In this document: in pieces, positions 1 to 11,705 of the stretch
Layout: the number at the start of each line of letters is the position of its first letter
Numbering within the stretch: the first letter of the stretch is position 1
From: Eutrigla gurnardus
Lineage: Eukaryota > Chordata > Actinopteri > Perciformes > Triglidae
Direction: 5' to 3'
Assembly (NCBI GenBank): GCA_963514095.1
Contig: OY741282.1
Coordinates: forward strand, 20,495,102-20,559,101
DNA: 64,000 bases
Translations under genes and position numbers: made by a program
The notes under the pieces: generated by a model
What the model saw: the letters and a program-made list of their open reading frames with translations, nothing else
Database searches by the model: none
Told to the model about the DNA's origin: nothing

Positions 1-539
1 GTGACCCTTGCTATAGGCAGTGTTGGGCAAGTTACTTCAAAAGCGTAATGCATTATTTATTACTTGTTACTGTCATTTCAAAGTAATTAGTTACATTACA
101 ATATTACTGTCTTTGAATTGTAAGGCATTACACTACTTTTACATTACTTTTACATTACTTTTATAAATAAAAGGACATTTTTGTTCTCGATAGACCTTCT
201 TGTGTTCAATGCAGCTCATTACACAGCAGGATGTGATGTTTTTTGCTTCAAAATAAAAGAACGAAAAACGGAAAATGACTCTTATCCCGTTATTCTTAAA
301 AACGGAAAACGAGAAACAGAAAACGACTCGTTAGCTGATATTAGATATTGTGTTCATGAATGGGATTCGGGGATGAAATAACAGGGCCATTTTTCATTCC
401 AGATTTGCTGTACGTCTTTTTTAATGACCTAGAAGGCGCTGCGAAATTACCTGAAAGCCTACCTGAGACATTTAGGGGAGCTCTAAAACACTGTTCATTA
501 ACGCTCTGACAGCGTCTGACGCTCGCGTTTTGAAATAAA

Positions 540-840
540 CCTACTGTTTTAAACTCGCACCAAAAGCGTTATGACGCGGACATAAAAGCGGTTCAAAACC
601 GACGGGGAGAATCGGAGCCTCCGCCTTTTCGCCGCCGCCCCTCAGCTGTTGATCCTCGGTGTGCCGGGTCGGCTGCGCTCTGACCGACCGGGAGCCGCTC
701 CGTGAGTCGGTGTCCAGCTCATGGAGCCTGCTAACAACAGCGCTTAATTAACATAGTGTAGAGTCACACGGACCGGCTTTCACACTTTTCCAAAAGTGGA
801 GCGTATGCCCATCTCGCGATCGCGAATGTAGAGTCAATTG
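540..840. other. CpG-rich intron block repeated in every cassette
   Basis: A G+C- and CpG-rich stretch (tcgccgccgcccct, gaccgaccgggagccgct) in otherwise A/T-rich intron, followed by cgcgatcgcgaatg. Homologous blocks are at about 4630-4930, 8415-8710, 12110-12330, 52210-52510 and 56885-57190. A minus-strand reading frame of about 65 codons here is broken by a 1-bp difference (gccgggtcgg against gccggggtcgg) in cassettes 1 and R1, so it is unlikely to be a gene. It may be an old promoter or CpG island caught in the duplicated unit. Confidence 0.5.
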
Positions 841-1625
841 ATTTCGGGTTTAAAATGCATTGTAACGTCATCATAAATGTGTGTGCACATGTTGGTGTTA
901 AAATGGTGTTTTGTCTCCGCCGTGCAGACGAGTTAGAAGCTTTAACCTTTGAATTAAAACTGTCAGCAGCATCAAAATGTCTGGTTGGTTCATGTTCAGT
1001 TGTCAGAGTTGATATTCCAATCAGGCTTCAACCTCTGGTTCAGAAAAGTGAAGTCAAGCCTGAAGGTCCTTAAAGCTGCATTCTCTCTGCTGGCCACTAG
1101 GGGGTGTTTTCATGAATAATATGTCTTCATTGCATCTGCATAGCTTTGAGTCTGCATGTGGGTCCTCCCTGCTGCTTTCAGCCACCGTGACAAGAATATT
1201 AGTTCATTTCATATAAAACTCAATAAACTCAACTGTATAGAAAGTGGTTCAAACTGGCTCCACCTTGACAGCAGAGACAGTCTGGTGTTGTAGTTCAGGC
1301 TCACATGTTCATGGAGTGACGTTCACAAACGTAGACTGACGTTTGCAACAGCATTTATAAACACCAGGTGGATTTATAAAACTATTAAAACATCGAACGG
1401 CAGGGAAAAGATAAACAAGAGGTTTGGTTTTGATAAAAGTTTTGTTTTGTTCTTTTGCTGGCAAGTCGTTAGCAGCAGAAACAGTATTTCATCAGCCGTG
1501 TTAACAGATTAGTAGCAAACGTGTCTTTTTAGGAATACGTGAATATAAATAACTGAATATTTGGTGCATGTAAACGCATCATTGAAAGCTTCATAGGTAA
1601 ACTTCTCAAAGTAGTTGAATTTGAC

Positions 1626-1799
1626 CTGAGAGTTTCCAGTCGACAGTGTGGACTCTCCAGGCCAGCAGACAGCAGCTTCACTCCTGAATCCTGCAGGTCG
1701 TTGTTACTCAGGTCCAGGTCTCTTAGACTGGAGGACTGGGAGCTGAGAACTGAGGACAGACCTTCACAGCTTCTCTCTGAGAGGTTACAGCCACTGAGT
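1626..1799 (-). CDS. NLR gene 1, LRR exon type B (cassette 1); last exon in window
   Basis: A 174-bp exon encoding LSGCNLSERSCEGLSSVLSS and LDLSNNDLQDSGVKLLSAG, ending CRLETL. The donor AG-gtcaaa is slightly weaker than the gtcaga of the others. As it still ends with a donor, the gene continues left of base 1, either into more cassettes or into the terminal exons. Confidence 0.83.
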
Positions 1800-2253
1800 C
1801 TGAAGAGGAATCAGAAATTAATGATGAAACAATTACAAACAACTGTTCATCCCCTCAGGTTCTAACTGACATTATTATCATAATGAAGTTAAATGATGTT
1901 TAACATGTTTGTTCATCAGGTTATTGTTGCAGCTGGGTGGTGTATTAGGCTCCATGGTGAGGTTAACGTCACACTGTGCCATCTGTTTATTTCTGTCTGA
2001 GTCTTCTTTCAAGACTCTCACGTGACTCCGTTTCACCAATCAAACGCAGCCAGGCAGTCACATGACAGCACACAAACTCTCCACGCCCGGTTATAGATAG
2101 AACTCTTTTAACGTTTTTTAATTCTAAATCCTTGTCATTCAGAGAAAAATGTGCATAAATATGCAAGTGTATGTGCAATCATTTATGGAGGAGTCGCAAT
2201 ATACCGCCCACTTTTTGAAATCCCCCCGACTTTTACCGTCTAACGTCAGTGAA

Positions 2254-2970
2254 TCTGTCCTCACCTGAGTGTCCAGTCTGATGTCTGTCCATCTGTCCTC
2301 ACCTGAGTCTCCAGTCTGATGTCTGTCCATCTGTCTTCACCTGAGTCTCCAGTCTGATGTCTGTCCATCTGTCCTCACCTGAGTGTCCAGTCTGATGTCT
2401 GTCCATCTGTCCTCACCTGAGTGTCCAGTCTGATGTCTGTCCATCTGTCCTCACCTGAGTCTCCAGTCTGATGTCTGTCCATCTGTCTTCACCTGAGTGT
2501 CCAGTCTGATGTCTGTCCATCTGTCCTCACCTGAGTGTCCAGTCTGATGTCTGTCCATCTGTCCTCACCTGAGTCTCCAGTCTGATGTCTGTCCATCTGT
2601 CTTCACCTGAGTCTCCAGTCTGATGTCTGTCCATCTGTCCTCACCTGAGTGTCCACTCTGATGTCTGTCCATCTGTCCTCACCTGAGAGTGTCCAGTCTG
2701 AAGTCTGTCCATCTGTCCTCACCTAAGAGTGTCCAGTCTGATGTCTGTCCATCTGTCCTCACCTGAGAGTCCAGTCTGATGTCTGTCCATCAGTCCTCAC
2801 CAGAGAGTCCAGTCTGATGTCCGTCCATCTGTCCTCACCTGAGTCTCCAGTCTGATGTCTGTCCATCTGTCCTCACCTGAGAGTGTCCAGTCTGATGTCT
2901 GTCCATCTGTCCTCACCTGAGAGTCCAGTCTGATGTCTGTCCATCTGTCCTCACCTGAGAGTGTCCAGTC
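2254..2970. repeat. Splice-junction minisatellite, cassette 1 (about 19 x 38-40 bp)
   Basis: Repeats of a 38-40-bp unit. Read on the minus strand, each unit is the last bases of the LRR-A exon (GACTGGACACTCTCAG), then GTGAGGACAGATGGACAGAC of the intron. Variants differ by an AG dinucleotide (38 or 40 bp), gatgtc or gaagtc, and tgtcc or tctcc. The repeat nearest the exon is the real donor. Confidence 0.92.
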
Positions 2971-3128
2971 TCCAGTGTGGACCCTCCAGTCCAGCAGACA
3001 GCAGCTTGACTCCTGAGTCTCCTGGATGATTGTAGCTCAGGTCCAGCTGTCTCAGATAGGAGGGGTTGGAGTCCAGAGCTGAGGCCAGAGAAGAACAGCC
3101 GTCCTCTGTGATCAGACAACCTGACAGA
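2955..3128 (-). CDS. NLR gene 1, LRR exon type A (cassette 1)
   Basis: A 174-bp exon, LITEDGCSSLASALDSNPS, core LDLSYNHPGDSGVKLLSAGL, end WRLDTL, donor CTCAG-gtgagg. The minisatellite beside it has about 18 decoy donor copies, the most diverse set in the left array (variants gtctcc, gagtcc, ctaag, cagag). Splice signals are intact. Confidence 0.85.
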
Positions 3129-5715
3129 CTGAAGACACACACACTTCTGTCACTTCTGGGGACTTTACATAGACTTATGTCCATTTGTCCACTTTTTAAA
3201 ATGAGAAAAAGTGATATTTGTCTTTTGTTGTGTTGATGTTGTACTGGGTGGGATACGCGTGGCTGAGTGATGGACAGAGATGGACAGAGGAGGACGTTAA
3301 AAGAAAGACAAGAGACGAGCTGAAATGATTGAGAGAGAAATTGAAGCGTTAGAAAAGAGAAGAAACAACAGTTGAAACAGTCTATGTGGTCTGTCTTCAG
3401 ACCTGGTGTGCCAACAAAGATCTGGTATTGATTTTAAACCATCTAGCAAAGAAAAAAGGCTGGAATTCAATAACATTTCAACAATGTTTATAGTTTTCAT
3501 ATTGAACTGGAGGAATTATGAAGAACAAGTACTCTGATAATAACAGTAAAATACAAACACAGCTTTGAAAATGTGCTTCTTAAGAGTCTCAGAACATATG
3601 AGGCATTCAGGTGTTCAACTGCCAGTTGGAAGAAAAGAGTGTCTTGATTCAAAGCTCTGTTCTCACTGTCAGCGTTCCTCTTTGAGAGCAGCCGTGTGAA
3701 CTTATCTATCGGCTCTAGATCTCACCGACCTGACTGACCTTTATCACCTCCACTCTCTGATCCATCTGTCAGCTGTCAGTGAGTCTCGTCAGTTGTCACC
3801 ATAGAAACGTCACTCACAGAAACTCCGGTTTGCACAGATTTGATTAAGTTCAGAGTTAACGTTTCACCCCGTTGCATTACTGGGTAATTTAGTGTTTGTG
3901 AGTAGCAACCAGTGAGGTGATTTAACCTCCAACCATCTGAACCAGTGTAGTGATGCTAACGCTGCAGCAGTAAAATGGAAACGCTCCGTCATCATTTCAT
4001 AATTCTCAATGATCTATCAGTTATGGGTCTGGTTCCTGATAGGACGGGGTCTGGGTCTGGATCTGGGCCAAGCTCCACCTCTTAGTGACCCTTGCTATAG
4101 GCAGTGTTGGGCAAGTTACTTCAAAAGCGTAATGCATTATTTATTACTTGTTACTGTCATTTCAAAGTAATTAGTTACATTACAATATTACTGTCTTTGA
4201 ATTGTAAGGCATTACACTACTTTTACATTACTTTTGCATTACTTTTCGCCAAAATAAAATGACATTTTTGTTCTCGATAGATCTTCTTGTGTTCAATGCA
4301 GCTCATTACACAGCAGGATGTGATGTTTTTCGCTTCAAAATAAAAGAACGAAAAACGGAAAATGACTCTTATCCCGTTATTCGATTAAAAAACGGAAAAC
4401 GAGAAACAGAAAACGACTCGTTAACTGATATTAGATATTGTGTTCATGAATGGGATTCGGGGATGAAATAACAGGGCCATTTTTCATTCCAGATTTGCTG
4501 TACGTCTTTATTAATGACCCGGAAGGCGCTGCGAAATTACCTGAAAGCCTACCTGAGACATTTAGGGGAGCTCTAAAACACTGTTCATTAACGCTCTGAC
4601 AGCGTCTGACGCTCGCGTTTTGAAATAAACCTACTGTTTTAAACTCGCACCAAAAGCGTTATGACGCGGACATAAAAGCGGTTCAAAACCGACGGGGAGA
4701 ATCGGAGCCTCCGCCTTTTCGCCGCCGCCCCTCAGCTGTTGATCCTCGGTGTGCCGGGGTCGGCTGCGCTCTGACCGACCGGGAGCCGCTCCGTGAGTCG
4801 GTGTCCAGCTCATGGAGCCTGCTAACAACAGCGCTTAATTAACATAGTGTAGAGTCACACGGACCGGCTTTCACACTTTTCCAAAAGTGGAGCGTATGCC
4901 CATCTCGCGATCGCCAATGTAGAGTCAATTGATTTCGGGTTTAAAATGCATTGTAACGTCATCATAAATGTGTGTGCACATGTTGGTGTTAAAATGGTGT
5001 TTTGTCTCCGCCGTGCAGACGAGTTAGAAGCTTTAAACTTTGAATTAAAACTGTCAGCAGCATCAAAATGTCTGGTTGGTTCATGTTCAGTTGTCAGAGT
5101 TGATATTCCAATCAGGCTTCAACCTCTGGTTCAGAAAAGTGAAGTCAAGCCTGAAGGTCCTTAAAGCTGCATTCTCTCTGCTGGCCACTAGGGGGTGTTT
5201 TCATGAATAATATGTCTTCATTGCATCTGCATAGCTTTGAGTCTGCATGTGGGTCCTCCCTGCTGCTTCAGCCACCGTGACAACAATATTAGTTCATTTC
5301 ATATAAAACTCAATAAACTCAACTGTATAGAAAGTGGTTCAAACTGGCTCCACCTTGACAGCAGAGACAGTCTGGTGTTGTAGTTCAGGCTCACATGTTC
5401 ATGGAGTGACGTTCACAAACGTAGACTGACGTTTGCAACAGCATTTATAAACGGCAGGTGGATTTATAAAACTATTAAAACATCGAACGGCAGGGAAAAG
5501 ATAAACAAGAGGTTTGGTTTTGACAAAAGTTTTGTTTTGTTCTTTTGCTGGCAAGTCGTTAGCAGCAGAAACAGTATTTCATCAGCCGTGTTAACAGATT
5601 AGTAGCAAACGTGTCTTTTTAGGAATACATGAATATAAATAACTGAATATTTGGTACATGTAAACGCATCATTGAAAGCGTCATAGGTAAACTTCTCAAA
5701 GTAGTTGAATCTGAC

Positions 5716-5889
5716 CTGAGAGTTTCCAGTCGACAGTGTGGACTCTCCAGGCCAGCAGACAGCAGCTTCACTCCTGAATCCTGCAGGTGGTTGTTACTCA
5801 GGTCCAGGTCTCTCAGACTGGAGGACTGGGAGCTGAGAACTGAGGACAGACCTTCACAGCTTCTCTCTGAGAGCTTACAGCCACTGAGT
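5716..5889 (-). CDS. NLR gene 1, LRR exon type B (cassette 2)
   Basis: A 174-bp exon, LSGCKLSERSCEGLSS then LDLSNNHLQDSGVKLLSAG. Here the Asp of the N-D-L core is His (gtggtt instead of gtcgtt on the plus strand), one of few replacement differences between cassettes. It falls in the variable part of the repeat, next to the conserved Asn. Donor AG-gtcaga and acceptor ctcttcag are intact. Confidence 0.84.
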
Positions 5890-6343
5890 CTGAAGAGGAA
5901 TCAGAAATTAGTGATGAAACAATTACAAACAACTGTTAATCACCTCAGGTTCTAACTGACATTATTATCCTAATGAAGTTAAATGATGTTTAACATGTTT
6001 GTTCATCAGGTTATTGTTGCAGCTGGGTGGTGTATTAGGCTCCATGGTGAGGTTAACGTCACACTGTGCCATCTGTTTATTTCTGTCTGAGTCTTCTTTC
6101 AAGACTCTCACGTGACTCCGTTTCACCAATCAAACGCAGCCAGGCAGTCACATGACAGCACACAAACTCTCCACGCCCGGTTATAGATAGAACTCTTTTA
6201 ACGTTTTTTAATTCTAAATCCTTGTCATTCAGAGACAAATGTGCATAAATATGCAAGTGTATGTGCAATCATTTATGGAGGAGTCACAATATACAGCCCA
6301 CTTTTTGAAATCCCCCCGACTTTTACCGTCTAACGTCAGTGAA

Positions 6344-6765
6344 TCTGTCCTCACCTGAGTGTCCAGTCTGATGTCTGTCCATCTGTCCTCACCTGAGAGT
6401 GTCCAGTCTGAAGTCTGTCCATCTGTCCTCACCTGAGAGTGTCCAGTCTGATGTCTGTCCATCTGTCCTCACCTGAGTGTCCAGTCTGAAGTCTGTCCAT
6501 CTGTCCTCACCTGAGTGTCCAGTCTGAAGTCTGTCCATCTGTCCTCACCTGAGTGTCCAGTCTGATGTCTGTCCATCTGTCCTCACCTGAGTCTCCAGTC
6601 TGATGTCTGTCCATCTGTCCTCACCTGAGAGTGTCCAGTCTGAAGTCTGTCCATCTGTCCTCACCTGAGAGTGTCCAGTCTGAAGTCTGTCCATCTGTCC
6701 TCACCTGAGAGTGTCCAGTCTGATGTCTGTCCATCTGTCCTCACCTGAGAGTGTCCAGTCTCCAG
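6344..6765. repeat. Splice-junction minisatellite, cassette 2 (about 11 repeats)
   Basis: Same unit as in cassette 1, shorter and more uniform. Nearly all copies keep the CTCAG-gtgagg donor match on the minus strand. Confidence 0.92.
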
Positions 6766-6918
6766 TGTGGACCCTCCAGTCCAGCAGACAGCAGCTTGAC
6801 TCCTGAGTCTCCTGGATGATTGTAGCTCAGGTCCAGCTGTCTCAGATAGGAGGGGTTGGAGTCCAGAGCTGAGGCCAGAGAAGAACAGCCGTCCTCTGTG
6901 ATCAGACAACCTGACAGA
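6745..6918 (-). CDS. NLR gene 1, LRR exon type A (cassette 2)
   Basis: A 174-bp LRR exon identical in layout to that of cassette 3 (LITEDGCSSLASALDSNPS; WRLDTL end). The authentic donor CTCAG-gtgagg is followed by about 10 decoy copies in the adjoining minisatellite. Flanking splice signals are intact and the phase is symmetric. Confidence 0.85.
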
Positions 6919-9503
6919 CTGAAGACACACACACTTCTGTCACTTCTGGGGACTTTACATAGACTTATGTCCATTTGTCCACTTTTTAAAATGAGAAAAA
7001 GTGATATTTGTCTTTTGCTGTGTTGATGTTGTACTGGGTGGGATAAGCGTGGCTGAGTGATGGACAGAGATGGACAGAGGAGGACGTTAAAAGAAAGACA
7101 AGAGACGAGCTGAAATGATTGAGAGAGAAATTGAAGCGTTAGAAAAGAGAAGAAACAACAGTTGAAACAGTCTATGTGGTCTGTCTTCAGACCTGGTGTG
7201 CCAACAAAGATCTGGTATTGATTTTAAACCATCTAGCAAAGAAAAAAGGCTGTAATTCAATAACATTTCAACAATGTTTATAGTTTTCATATTGAACTGG
7301 AGGAATTATGAAGAACAAGTACTCTGATGATAACACTAAAATACAAAACACAGCTTTGAAAATGTGCTTCTTAAGAGTCTCAGAACATATGAGGCATTCA
7401 GGTGTTCAACTGCCAGTTGGAAGAAAAGAGTGTCTTGATTCAAAGCTCTGTTCTCACTGTCAGCGTTCCTCTTTGAGAGCAGCCGTGTGAACTTATCTAT
7501 CGGCTCTAGATCTCACCGACCTGACTGACCTTTATCACCTCCACTCTCTGATCCATCTGTCAGCTGTCAGTGAGTCTCGTCAGTTGTCACCATAGAAACG
7601 TCACTCACAGAAACTCCAGTTTGCACAGATTTGATTAAGTTCAGAGTTAACGTTTCACCCCGTTGCATTACTGGGTAATTTAGTGTTTGTGAGTAGCAAC
7701 CAGTGAGGTGATTTAACCTCCAACCATCTGAACCAGTGTAGTGATGCTAACGCTGCAGCAGTAAAATGGAAACGCTCCGTCATCATTTAATAATTCTCAA
7801 TGATCTATCAGTTATGGGTCTGGGTCCTGATAGGACGGGGTCTGGGTCTGGATCTGGGCCAAGCTCCACCTCTTAGTGACCCTTGCTATAGGCAGTGTTG
7901 GGCAAGTTACTTCAAAAGCGTAATGCATTATTTATTACTTGTTACTGTCATTTCAAAGTAATTAGTTACATTACAATATTACTGTCTTTGAATTGTAAGG
8001 CATTACACTACTTTTACATTACTTTTGCATTACTTTTATAAATCAAAGGACATTTTTGTTCTCGATAGATCTTCTTGTGTTCAATGCAGCTCATTACACA
8101 GCAGGATGTGATGTTTTTCGCTTCAAAATAAAAGAACGAAAAACGGAAAATGACTCTTATCCCGTTATTCGTTTAAAATACGGAAAACGAGAAACAGAAA
8201 ACGACTCGTTAACTGATATTAGATATTGTGTTCATGAATGGGATTCGGGGATGAAATAACAGGGCCATTTTTCATTCCAGATTTGCTGTACGTCTTTATT
8301 AATGACCCGGAAGGCGCTGCGAAATTACCTGAAAGCCTACCTGAGACATTTAGGGGAGCTCTAAAACACTGTTCATTAACGCTCTGACAGCGTCTGACGC
8401 TCACGTTTTGAAATAAACCTACTGTTTTAAACTCGCACCAAAAGCGTTATGACGCGGACATAAAAGCGGTTCAAAACCGACGGGGAGAATCGGAGCCTCC
8501 GCCTTTTCGCCGCCGCCCCTCAGCTGTTGATCCTCGGTGTGCCGGGGTCGGCTGCGCTCTGACCGACCGGGAGCCGCTCCGTGAGTCGGTGTCCAGCTCA
8601 TGGAGCCTGCTAACAACAGGGCTTAATTAACATAGTGTAGAGTCACACGGACCGGCTTTCACACTTTTCCAAAAGTGGAGCGTATGCCCATCTCGCGATC
8701 GCCAATGTAGAGTCAATTGATTTCGGGTTTAAAATGCATTGTAACGTCATCATAAATGTGTGTGCACATGTTGGTGTTAAAATGGTGTTTTGTCTCCGCC
8801 GTGCAGACGAGTTAGAAGCTTTAAACTTTGAATTAAAACTGTCAGCAGCATCAAAATGTCTGGTTGGTTCATGTTCAGTTGTCAGAGTTGATATTCCAAT
8901 CAGGCTTCAACCTCTGGTTCAGAAAAGTGAAGTCAAGCCTGAAGGTCCTTAAAGCTGCATTCTCTCTGCTGGCCACTAGGGGGTGTTTTCATGAATAATA
9001 TGTCTTCATTGCATCTGCATAGCTTTGAGTCTGCATGTGGGTCCTCCCTGCTGCTTCAGCCACCGTGACAACAATATTAGTTCATTTCATATAAAACTCA
9101 ATAAACTCAACTGTATAGAAAGTGGTTCAAACTGGCTCCACCTTGACAGCAGAGACAGTCTGGTGTTGTAGTTCAGGCTCACATGTTCATGGAGTGACGT
9201 TCACAAACGTAGACTGACGTTTGCAACAGCATTTATAAACGCCAGGTGGATTTATAAAACTATTAAAACATGGAACGGCAGGGAAAAGATAAACAAGAGG
9301 TTTGGTTTTGATAAAAGTTTTGTTTTGTTCTTTTGCTGGCAAGTCGTTAGCAGCAGAAACAGTATTTCATCAGCCGTGTTAACAGATTAGTAGCAAACGT
9401 GTCTTTTTAGGAATACATGAATATAAATAACTGAATATTTGGTACATGTAAACGCATCATTGAAAGCGTCATAGGTAAACTTCTCAAAGTAGTTGAATCT
9501 GAC

Positions 9504-9677
9504 CTGAGAGTTTCCAGTCGACAGTGTGGACTCTCCAGGCCAGCAGACAGCAGCTTCACTCCTGAATCCTGCAGGTCGTTGTTACTCAGGTCCAGGTCTC
9601 TTAGACTGGAGGACTGGGAGCTGAGAACTGAGGACAGACCTTCACAGCTTCTCTCTGAGAGCTTACAGCCACTGAGT
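9504..9677 (-). CDS. NLR gene 1, LRR exon type B (cassette 3)
   Basis: A 174-bp exon with the LSGCKLSERSCEGLSS start and LDLSNNDLQDSGVKLLSAG core, ending CRLETL before donor AG-gtcaga. Together with the type-A exon 0.9 kb upstream it forms one cassette's LRR pair. The frame is open. Near-identical to the type-B exons of the other cassettes. Confidence 0.85.
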
Positions 9678-10131
9678 CTGAAGAGGAATCAGAAATTAGT
9701 GATGAAACAATTACAAACAACTGTTAATCACCTCAGGTTCTAACTGACATTATTATCATAATGAAGTTAAATGATGTTTAACATGTTTGTTCATCAGGTT
9801 ATTGTTGCAGCTGGGTGGTGTATTAGGCTCCATGGTGAGGTTAACGTCACACTGTGCCATCTGTTTATTTCTGTCTGAGTCTTCTTTCAAGACTCTCACG
9901 TGACTCCGTTTCACCAATCAAACGCAGCCAGGCAGTCACATGACAGCACACAAACTCTCCACGCCCGGTTATAGATAGAACTCTTTTAACGTTTTTTAAT
10001 TCTAAATCCTTGTCATTCAGAGACAAATGTGCATAAATATGCAAGTGTATGTGCAATCATTTATGGAGGAGTCACAATATACCGCCCACTTTTTGAAATC
10101 CCCCCGACTTTTACCGTCTAACGTCAGTGAA

Positions 10132-10595
10132 TCTGTCCTCACCTGAGTGTCCAGTCTGATGTCTGTCCATCTGTCCTCACCTGAGAGTGTCCAGTCTGAA
10201 GTCTGTCCATCTGTCCTCACCTGAGAGTGTCCAGTCTGATGTCTGTCCATCTGTCCTCACCTGAGTGTCCAGTCTGAAGTCTGTCCATCTGTCCTCACCT
10301 GAGTGTCCAGTCTGAAGTCTGTCCATCTGTCCTCACCTGAGTGTCCAGTCTGATGTCTGTCCATCTGTCCTCACCTGAGAGTGTCCAGTCTGAAGTCTGT
10401 CCATCTGTCCTCACCTGAGAGTGTCCAGTCTGAAGTCTGTCCATCTGTCCTCACCTGAGAGTGTCCAGTCTGATGTCTGTCCATCTGTCCTCACCTGAGA
10501 GTGTCCAGTCTGAAGTCTGTCCATCTGTCCTCACCTGAGAGTGTCCAGTCTGATGTCTGTCCATCTGTCCTCACCTGAGAGTGTCCAGTCTCCAG
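10132..10595. repeat. Splice-junction minisatellite, cassette 3 (about 12 repeats)
   Basis: Same unit. Its map of variants is close to that of cassette 2 with about one repeat more, in line with recent duplication followed by slippage. Confidence 0.92.
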
Positions 10596-10748
10596 TGTGG
10601 ACCCTCCAGTCCAGCAGACAGCAGCTTGACTCCTGAGTCTCCTGGATGATTGTAGCTCAGGTCCAGCTGTCTCAGATAGGAGGGGTTGGAGTCCAGAGCT
10701 GAGGCCAGAGAAGAACAGCCGTCCTCTGTGATCAGACAACCTGACAGA
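10575..10748 (-). CDS. NLR gene 1, LRR exon type A (cassette 3)
   Basis: A 174-bp exon encoding LSGCLITEDGCSSLASALDS and LDLSYNHPGDSGVKLLSAGL, ending WRLDTL. Its acceptor follows a (GT)n-like tract (gtgtgtcttcag) and the donor is CTCAG-gtgagg. This donor is the first of 12 near-identical copies in the minisatellite next to it. Phase in is one base and phase out is two bases, so it is interchangeable with every other LRR exon of the array. Confidence 0.85.
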
Positions 10749-11705
10749 CTGAAGACACACACACTACTGTCACTTCTGGGGACTTTACATAGACTTATGT
10801 CCATTTGTCCACTTTTTAAAATGAGAAAAAGTGATATTTGTCTTTTGCTGTGTTGATGTTGTACTGGGTGGGATAAGCGTGGCTGAGTGATGGACAGAGA
10901 TGGACAGAGGAGGACGTTAAAAGAAAGACAAGAGACGAGCTGAAATGATTGAGAGAGAAATTGAAGCGTTAGAAAAGAGAAGAAACAACAGTTGAAACAG
11001 TCTATGTGGTCTGTCTTCAGACCTGGTGTGCCAACAAAGATCTGGTATTGATTTTAAACCATCTAGCAAAGAAAAAAGGCTGTAATTCAATAACATTTCA
11101 ACAATGTTTATAGTTTTCATATAGAACTGGAGGAATTATGAAGAACAAGTACTCTGATGATAACACTAAAATACAAAACACAGCTTTGAAAATGTGCTTC
11201 TTAAGAGTCTCAGAACATATGAGGCATTCAGGTGTTCAACTGCCAGTTGGAAGAAAAGAGTGTCTTGATTCAAAGCTCTGTTCTCACTGTCAGCGTTCCT
11301 CTTTGAGAGCAGCCGTGTGAACTTATCTATCGGCTCTAGATCTCACCGACCTGACTGACGTTTATCACCTCCACTCTCTGATCCATCTGTCAGCTGTCAG
11401 TGAGTCTCGTCAGTTGTCACCATAGAAACGTCACTCACAGAAACTCCAGTTTGCACAGATTTGATTAAGTTCAGAGTTAACGTTTCACCCCGTTGCATTA
11501 CTGGGTAATTTAGTGTTTGTGAGTAGCAACCAGTGAGATGATTTAACCTCCAACCATCTGAACCAGTGTAGTGATGCTAACGCTGCAGCAGTAAAATGGA
11601 AACGCTCCATCATCATTTAATAATTCTCAATGATCTATCAGTTATGGGTCTGGGTCCTGATAGGACGGGGTCTGGGTCTGGATCTGGGCCAAGCCCCACC
11701 TCTTA

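Larger units (their letters stand above)
1..4084. repeat. Tandem LRR cassette 1 (4084 bp)
   Basis: The first of a near-identical series. Boundaries are set at the recurring gtgacccttgctat (1, 4085, 7876, 11706, 51674, 56349). Contents: a TTACTTTT-rich transposon-like fragment (about 10-180), a purine-rich segment related to 27060-27200 (about 235-390), a CpG-rich block (about 540-840), LRR-B exon, A/T-rich intron, minisatellite, LRR-A exon, and about 0.95 kb of unique filler. Apart from the two LRR exons no convincing gene is seen; short recurring ORFs lack splice context or family resemblance. Confidence 0.93.
4085..7875. repeat. Tandem LRR cassette 2 (3791 bp)
   Basis: Second copy of the cassette, the same order of parts as copy 1. 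The size difference is mainly the shorter minisatellite (about 11 repeats against 19). Carries LRR-B 5716-5889 and LRR-A 6745-6918. Differences from its neighbours are scattered single bases and small indels. Confidence 0.93.
7876..11705. repeat. Tandem LRR cassette 3 (3830 bp)
   Basis: Third copy, closest in sequence to copy 2 (shared variants such as gatgataacactaaaatac and ggtacatgtaaacg). Carries LRR-B 9504-9677 and LRR-A 10575-10748. Confidence 0.93.

Noticed and set aside
855..1073. Plus-strand 72-codon ORF recurring in every cassette
   Set aside because: Copies are near-identical because the whole cassette is; start codon use shifts between copies (64 or 72 codons) and there is no family resemblance or splice context.
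2254..2970. Regular short repeats resembling a CRISPR array
   Set aside because: There are no unique spacers; the whole 38-40-bp unit repeats and derives from the adjoining exon and intron. The context is a vertebrate gene.
4631..4828. Minus-strand 65-codon ORF in the CpG-rich block
   Set aside because: Destroyed by a one-base difference in cassettes 1 and R1, so not under coding constraint.
6229..6930. Repeat-peptide ORFs (VRTDGQTSDWTL type) on the minus strand in each minisatellite
   Set aside because: They arise because the 38-40-bp repeat is open in shifting frames; starts and ends follow repeat length, with no independent evidence of translation. Relevant only as possible extensions of the LRR exon.
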